Assembly: GCA_023445955.1 (NCBI GenBank)
Contig: JAEXJH010000653.1
Span: forward strand, 1-8,030
Source: Pseudomonadota bacterium
GTDB taxonomy: Bacteria > Pseudomonadota > Alphaproteobacteria > Caulobacterales > Caulobacteraceae
DNA: 8,030 nt
Direction: 5' to 3'
Shown one piece after another: positions 5,910 to 8,030 of the stretch (its first letter is position 1; each line of letters opens with the position of its first letter). The notes under the pieces are model-generated. The model was not told where the DNA came from and did no database searches. It saw only the letters and a list, made by a program, of their open reading frames with translations. The position numbers and the translations under genes were made by a program.

Positions 5910-6545
5910 ATGATCCTGTCGATCGACACCTGCCTCGGCGCCAGCTCGGTCGCCGTGCTGGACGGCGAGCGCGTGCTGGCCGCGAAGAGCGAGCCCATGA
6001 CCCGCGGCCACCAGGAGCGGATCGGGATCATCGCCCGTGAAGCCGCCGCCGAGGCCGGCGTGGCGTTCGGCGACCTGACCCGCATCGGCGTCACGGTGGG
6101 CCCCGGCTCGTTCACCGGCCTGCGCGTGGGCCTGGCCTTCGCCAAGGGCCTGGCCACGGCGCTGTCGATCCCCTGCGTCGGGGTCAACACGCTGGAGAGC
6201 CTGGCGTTCGGCCAAAAGGGCTTCGTCGCCGCCGTGCTCGATGCGCGAATGGACCAGGTCTACATCCAGGTCTTCGCCGACGGCGTCTCGCTGATGGCGC
6301 CGGACGCCCTGGGCTTGGGCGAAGCGGCCGCCCGTCTGGCCGAGCTCTATTCCGGCGGTCCGGCAACCCTGGTCGGTTCGGGCGCGCCCTTGCTGGCCGA
6401 CACGCTAAGCGGCGTCGCCGTTCTGACCCCGGCCGCACCGGATCCGGTCTCGGTCGCCCGCCTGGCCGCCAAGAAGCCGGCCCCTGCCCATTCGCCTCGG
6501 CCGCTGTATCTGCGCGCGCCCTATGCGACGTTGCCCGCCGCATGA
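5910..6545 (+). CDS. tsaB: tRNA threonylcarbamoyladenosine biosynthesis protein TsaB
   Basis: TsaB is the non-catalytic partner of TsaD. With TsaE and TsaC it makes t6A at position 37 of tRNAs that read ANN codons, in the cytoplasm. The protein is 211 residues with the ASKHA fold start MILSIDTCLGASSVAVLD. It has the family signature GPGSFTGLRVG at residues 64-74, then VLDARMDQVY, and a C-terminal YLRAPYA. TsaB, unlike TsaD, lacks the metal-binding His pair in this fold, and none is seen here. The start is 3 bp after the lipoprotein stop with no clear Shine-Dalgarno, so translation is probably coupled. The last four bases (ATGA) overlap the rimI start. The tsaB-rimI pairing is widespread in bacteria and supports both calls. 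Confidence 0.95.
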   Translation: MILSIDTCLGASSVAVLDGERVLAAKSEPMTRGHQERIGIIAREAAAEAGVAFGDLTRIGVTVGPGSFTGLRVGLAFAKGLATALSIPCVGVNTLESLAFGQKGFVAAVLDARMDQVYIQVFADGVSLMAPDALGLGEAAARLAELYSGGPATLVGSGAPLLADTLSGVAVLTPAAPDPVSVARLAAKKPAPAHSPRPLYLRAPYATLPAA

Positions 6546-6994
6546 ACCTGCGTCCCGTGGGCTCCGAAGCCGCGTTCGATCTGGCCGACCTGCACGACAA
6601 AGCCTTCCCCCGGCCCTGGACGGCGCTGGAGTTCGACGACCTGCTGAAATCGCCAGGCGCTTTTGCGGTCTTGGGCGAAGCGGGCGAGCCGGCCGAAGCT
6701 AAGGGCTTCATCCTGTGCCGCTCGATCGCCGGCGAGGCCGAGATCCTGACCATCGCCGTCGATCCCGCCGCCCGCCGGCGCGGCTGGGGCGCGGCGCTGG
6801 TGGAAATCGCCGCCGGGATCGCCGCCGAAACCCGGTCCGAGGCGATGTTCCTGGAGGTCGCCGCCGACAATCTGGCCGCCATCGCGCTCTATGAGGCGAC
6901 CGGTTTCGCCAAGGTCGGCCTGCGGAAAGGCTATTATCCCCATCCAGATGGGGCCAAGGACGCGCTTGTCATGCGGCGAGCGCTTAACAGTTAG
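6542..6994 (+). CDS. rimI: Ribosomal-protein-alanine N-acetyltransferase RimI (GNAT family)
   Basis: RimI acetylates the N-terminal alanine of ribosomal protein S18 and some other proteins, using acetyl-CoA. The product is 150 residues, normal for the family. The acetyl-CoA loop is RRRGWGAAL at 78-86 after the strand ILTIAVDP. The segment FLEVAADNLAAIALYEATGF has Glu105 and Tyr117, which match in identity and spacing the catalytic Glu and Tyr of enterobacterial RimI, with Asn110 between. The end GLRKGYYPHPDGAKDALVM is also RimI-like. The ATG overlaps the tsaB stop by four bases (ATGA), a translational-coupling arrangement. The S18 substrate is assigned by family; S18 acetylation has not been shown here. 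Confidence 0.9.
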   Translation: MNLRPVGSEAAFDLADLHDKAFPRPWTALEFDDLLKSPGAFAVLGEAGEPAEAKGFILCRSIAGEAEILTIAVDPAARRRGWGAALVEIAAGIAAETRSEAMFLEVAADNLAAIALYEATGFAKVGLRKGYYPHPDGAKDALVMRRALNS

Positions 6995-7012
6995 CGACCG
7001 ACCCCCTATCTT
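6984..7012 (+). promoter_or_regulatory. Weak candidate promoter for fur
   Basis: TTAACAG at 6984-6990 and CCTATCTT at 7005-7012, with a 14-nt spacer, partly fit the Caulobacter housekeeping consensus (five of seven in the -35, about five of eight in the -10). The -35 overlaps the end of rimI. The predicted start near 7019 leaves a leader of about 20 nt with the fur ribosome site. No clear Fur-box palindrome is visible, so autoregulation cannot be argued from the sequence. Confidence 0.3.
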
Positions 7013-7028
7013 GCCCGCGACTCAAGAC

Positions 7029-7032
7029 GGAG
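7029..7032 (+). promoter_or_regulatory. Shine-Dalgarno supporting the GTG start of fur
   Basis: GGAG lies seven bases before GTG 7040. It supports this start over the internal ATG codons at Met13 and Met15, which would remove the first helix of the DNA-binding domain. Confidence 0.6.
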
Positions 7033-7039
7033 CTCCGCC

Positions 7040-7447
7040 GTGGATCGACTCGAAAAGGCCTGTATCGAAAAGGGCATGCGCATGACCGACCAGCGCCGCG
7101 TGATCGCGCGCGTGCTGTCGTCGGCCGACGACCATCCGGACGTCGAGGAGCTGCACCGCCGGGCCCACGCCATCGATCCGCACATCTCGATCGCCACAGT
7201 GTACCGCACCGTGCGTCTGTTCGAGGAAAGCGGCATCATCGAGCGCCACGACTTCCGTGACGGCCGCTCGCGCTACGAAGAGACCCCCGATCACCACCAC
7301 GACCACCTGATCGACATGAAGACCGGCAAGGTCGTCGAGTTCGTGGACGAGGAGATCGAGGCCCTGCAGCACGCGATCGCTCGCAAGCTGGGCTACAAGC
7401 TGATCGACCACCGGCTCGAGCTCTACGGCGTGCCGCTGGAGGACTAA
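7040..7447 (+). CDS. fur: Ferric uptake regulator Fur
   Basis: Fur is a dimeric, metal-responsive repressor that uses Fe(II) as co-repressor to control iron uptake and iron-using genes. The 135-residue protein has an N-terminal winged helix with the signature ISIATVYRTVRLFEESGII (residues 49-67; recognition helix around ATVYRTV). The C-terminal dimer and metal domain carries HHHDHL at 85-90. Likely metal ligands are His32, Glu81, His87 and His89 by position. The CxxC that binds structural zinc in E. coli Fur after HHDHL is absent: the aligned residues are DMKT, and Cys8 is the only cysteine. This is usual for alphaproteobacterial Fur. Mur or Zur paralogues are less likely but cannot be fully excluded from sequence alone. 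GTG start as argued at its ribosome site. It lies 45 bp after rimI and may be partly read through from it. Confidence 0.93.
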   Translation: MDRLEKACIEKGMRMTDQRRVIARVLSSADDHPDVEELHRRAHAIDPHISIATVYRTVRLFEESGIIERHDFRDGRSRYEETPDHHHDHLIDMKTGKVVEFVDEEIEALQHAIARKLGYKLIDHRLELYGVPLED

Positions 7448-7465
7448 GCGGGCCTGGGTGTGGCC

Positions 7466-7483
7466 CTGGCGAACTTGCGCCAG
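7466..7483. other. Short GC hairpin in the fur-miaB gap
   Basis: CTGGCG and CGCCAG form a perfect 6-bp stem around the loop AACTTG, 18 bp after the fur stop. No run of T follows, so it is not a standard intrinsic terminator. It could stabilise the fur transcript end or pause polymerase, or be chance in GC-rich DNA. Confidence 0.3.
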
Positions 7484-7495
7484 CGGCCGCGTGAC

Positions 7496-7503
7496 CCCAT
7501 AAC
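7496..7503 (+). promoter_or_regulatory. Candidate -10 element for a leaderless miaB transcript
   Basis: CCCATAAC fits GCTANAWC at six of eight positions counting the free one, and ends 7 nt before the miaB ATG. A poor -35 (TTGCGCC at 7475-7481) lies 14 nt upstream, inside the hairpin. There is no Shine-Dalgarno before miaB, which fits a transcript that starts at the ATG. Confidence 0.3.
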
Positions 7504-7510
7504 CTCGCGC

Positions 7511-8030
<520 letters not shown>

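Noticed and set aside
5142..6215. 357-codon minus-strand frame opposite the lipoprotein and tsaB
   Set aside because: Its composition (Gly, Asp, Arg, His-rich, no motif) is a shadow of strong third-position GC. The plus strand holds recognised genes there.
7448..7510. Intrinsic terminator after fur
   Set aside because: The 6-bp hairpin at 7466-7483 has no T-run after it, so I list it only as a hairpin.

Overview
The window looks like ordinary chromosomal DNA from an alphaproteobacterium, most likely Caulobacter or a close relative. The GC content is very high with strong G/C preference at third codon positions. One promoter matches the Caulobacter housekeeping consensus (TTGACGS, 10-14 nt, GCTANAWC) closely and several others match weakly. 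Fur lacks the CxxC zinc ligands of enterobacterial Fur, and the proteins read as alphaproteobacterial orthologues. The genus is inferred from these features; no database search was possible.

Layout from left to right. Positions 1-2604, plus strand: the 3' two thirds of murJ (lipid II flippase), trpS (tryptophanyl-tRNA synthetase), then a small divergent UspA-type stress protein. Positions 2601-3869, minus strand: a complete class I cytochrome P450 resembling the CYP153 alkane/fatty-acid terminal hydroxylases. It converges on the stress-protein gene with overlapping stop codons. Positions 3870-3995: a divergent intergenic region carrying an imperfect 22-bp palindrome. Positions 3996-5227, plus strand: an Nfu-type Fe-S carrier, then a RutE-like flavin reductase with its own promoter and an inverted repeat over the predicted transcription start. 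Positions 5265-6994: a probable operon of an unknown lipoprotein, tsaB (t6A tRNA modification) and rimI (N-terminal acetyltransferase). Positions 7040-8030: fur, then the 5' part of miaB, cut by the window end.

The genes are mostly core housekeeping: envelope synthesis, translation fidelity, Fe-S and iron homeostasis. Two of them (tsaB and miaB) belong to tRNA position-37 modification pathways. MiaB is a double Fe-S enzyme, Nfu proteins deliver Fe-S clusters, and Fur senses iron, so the right half has a loose iron / Fe-S / tRNA-A37 theme. I see no mobile element, CRISPR array, rRNA, tRNA gene or phage gene, and no convincing new multi-gene system. The most interesting points are regulatory: two candidate operators, likely leaderless starts, a coupled mini-ORF before trpS, the orphan P450 without redox partners, and the unknown lipoprotein tied to tsaB-rimI.
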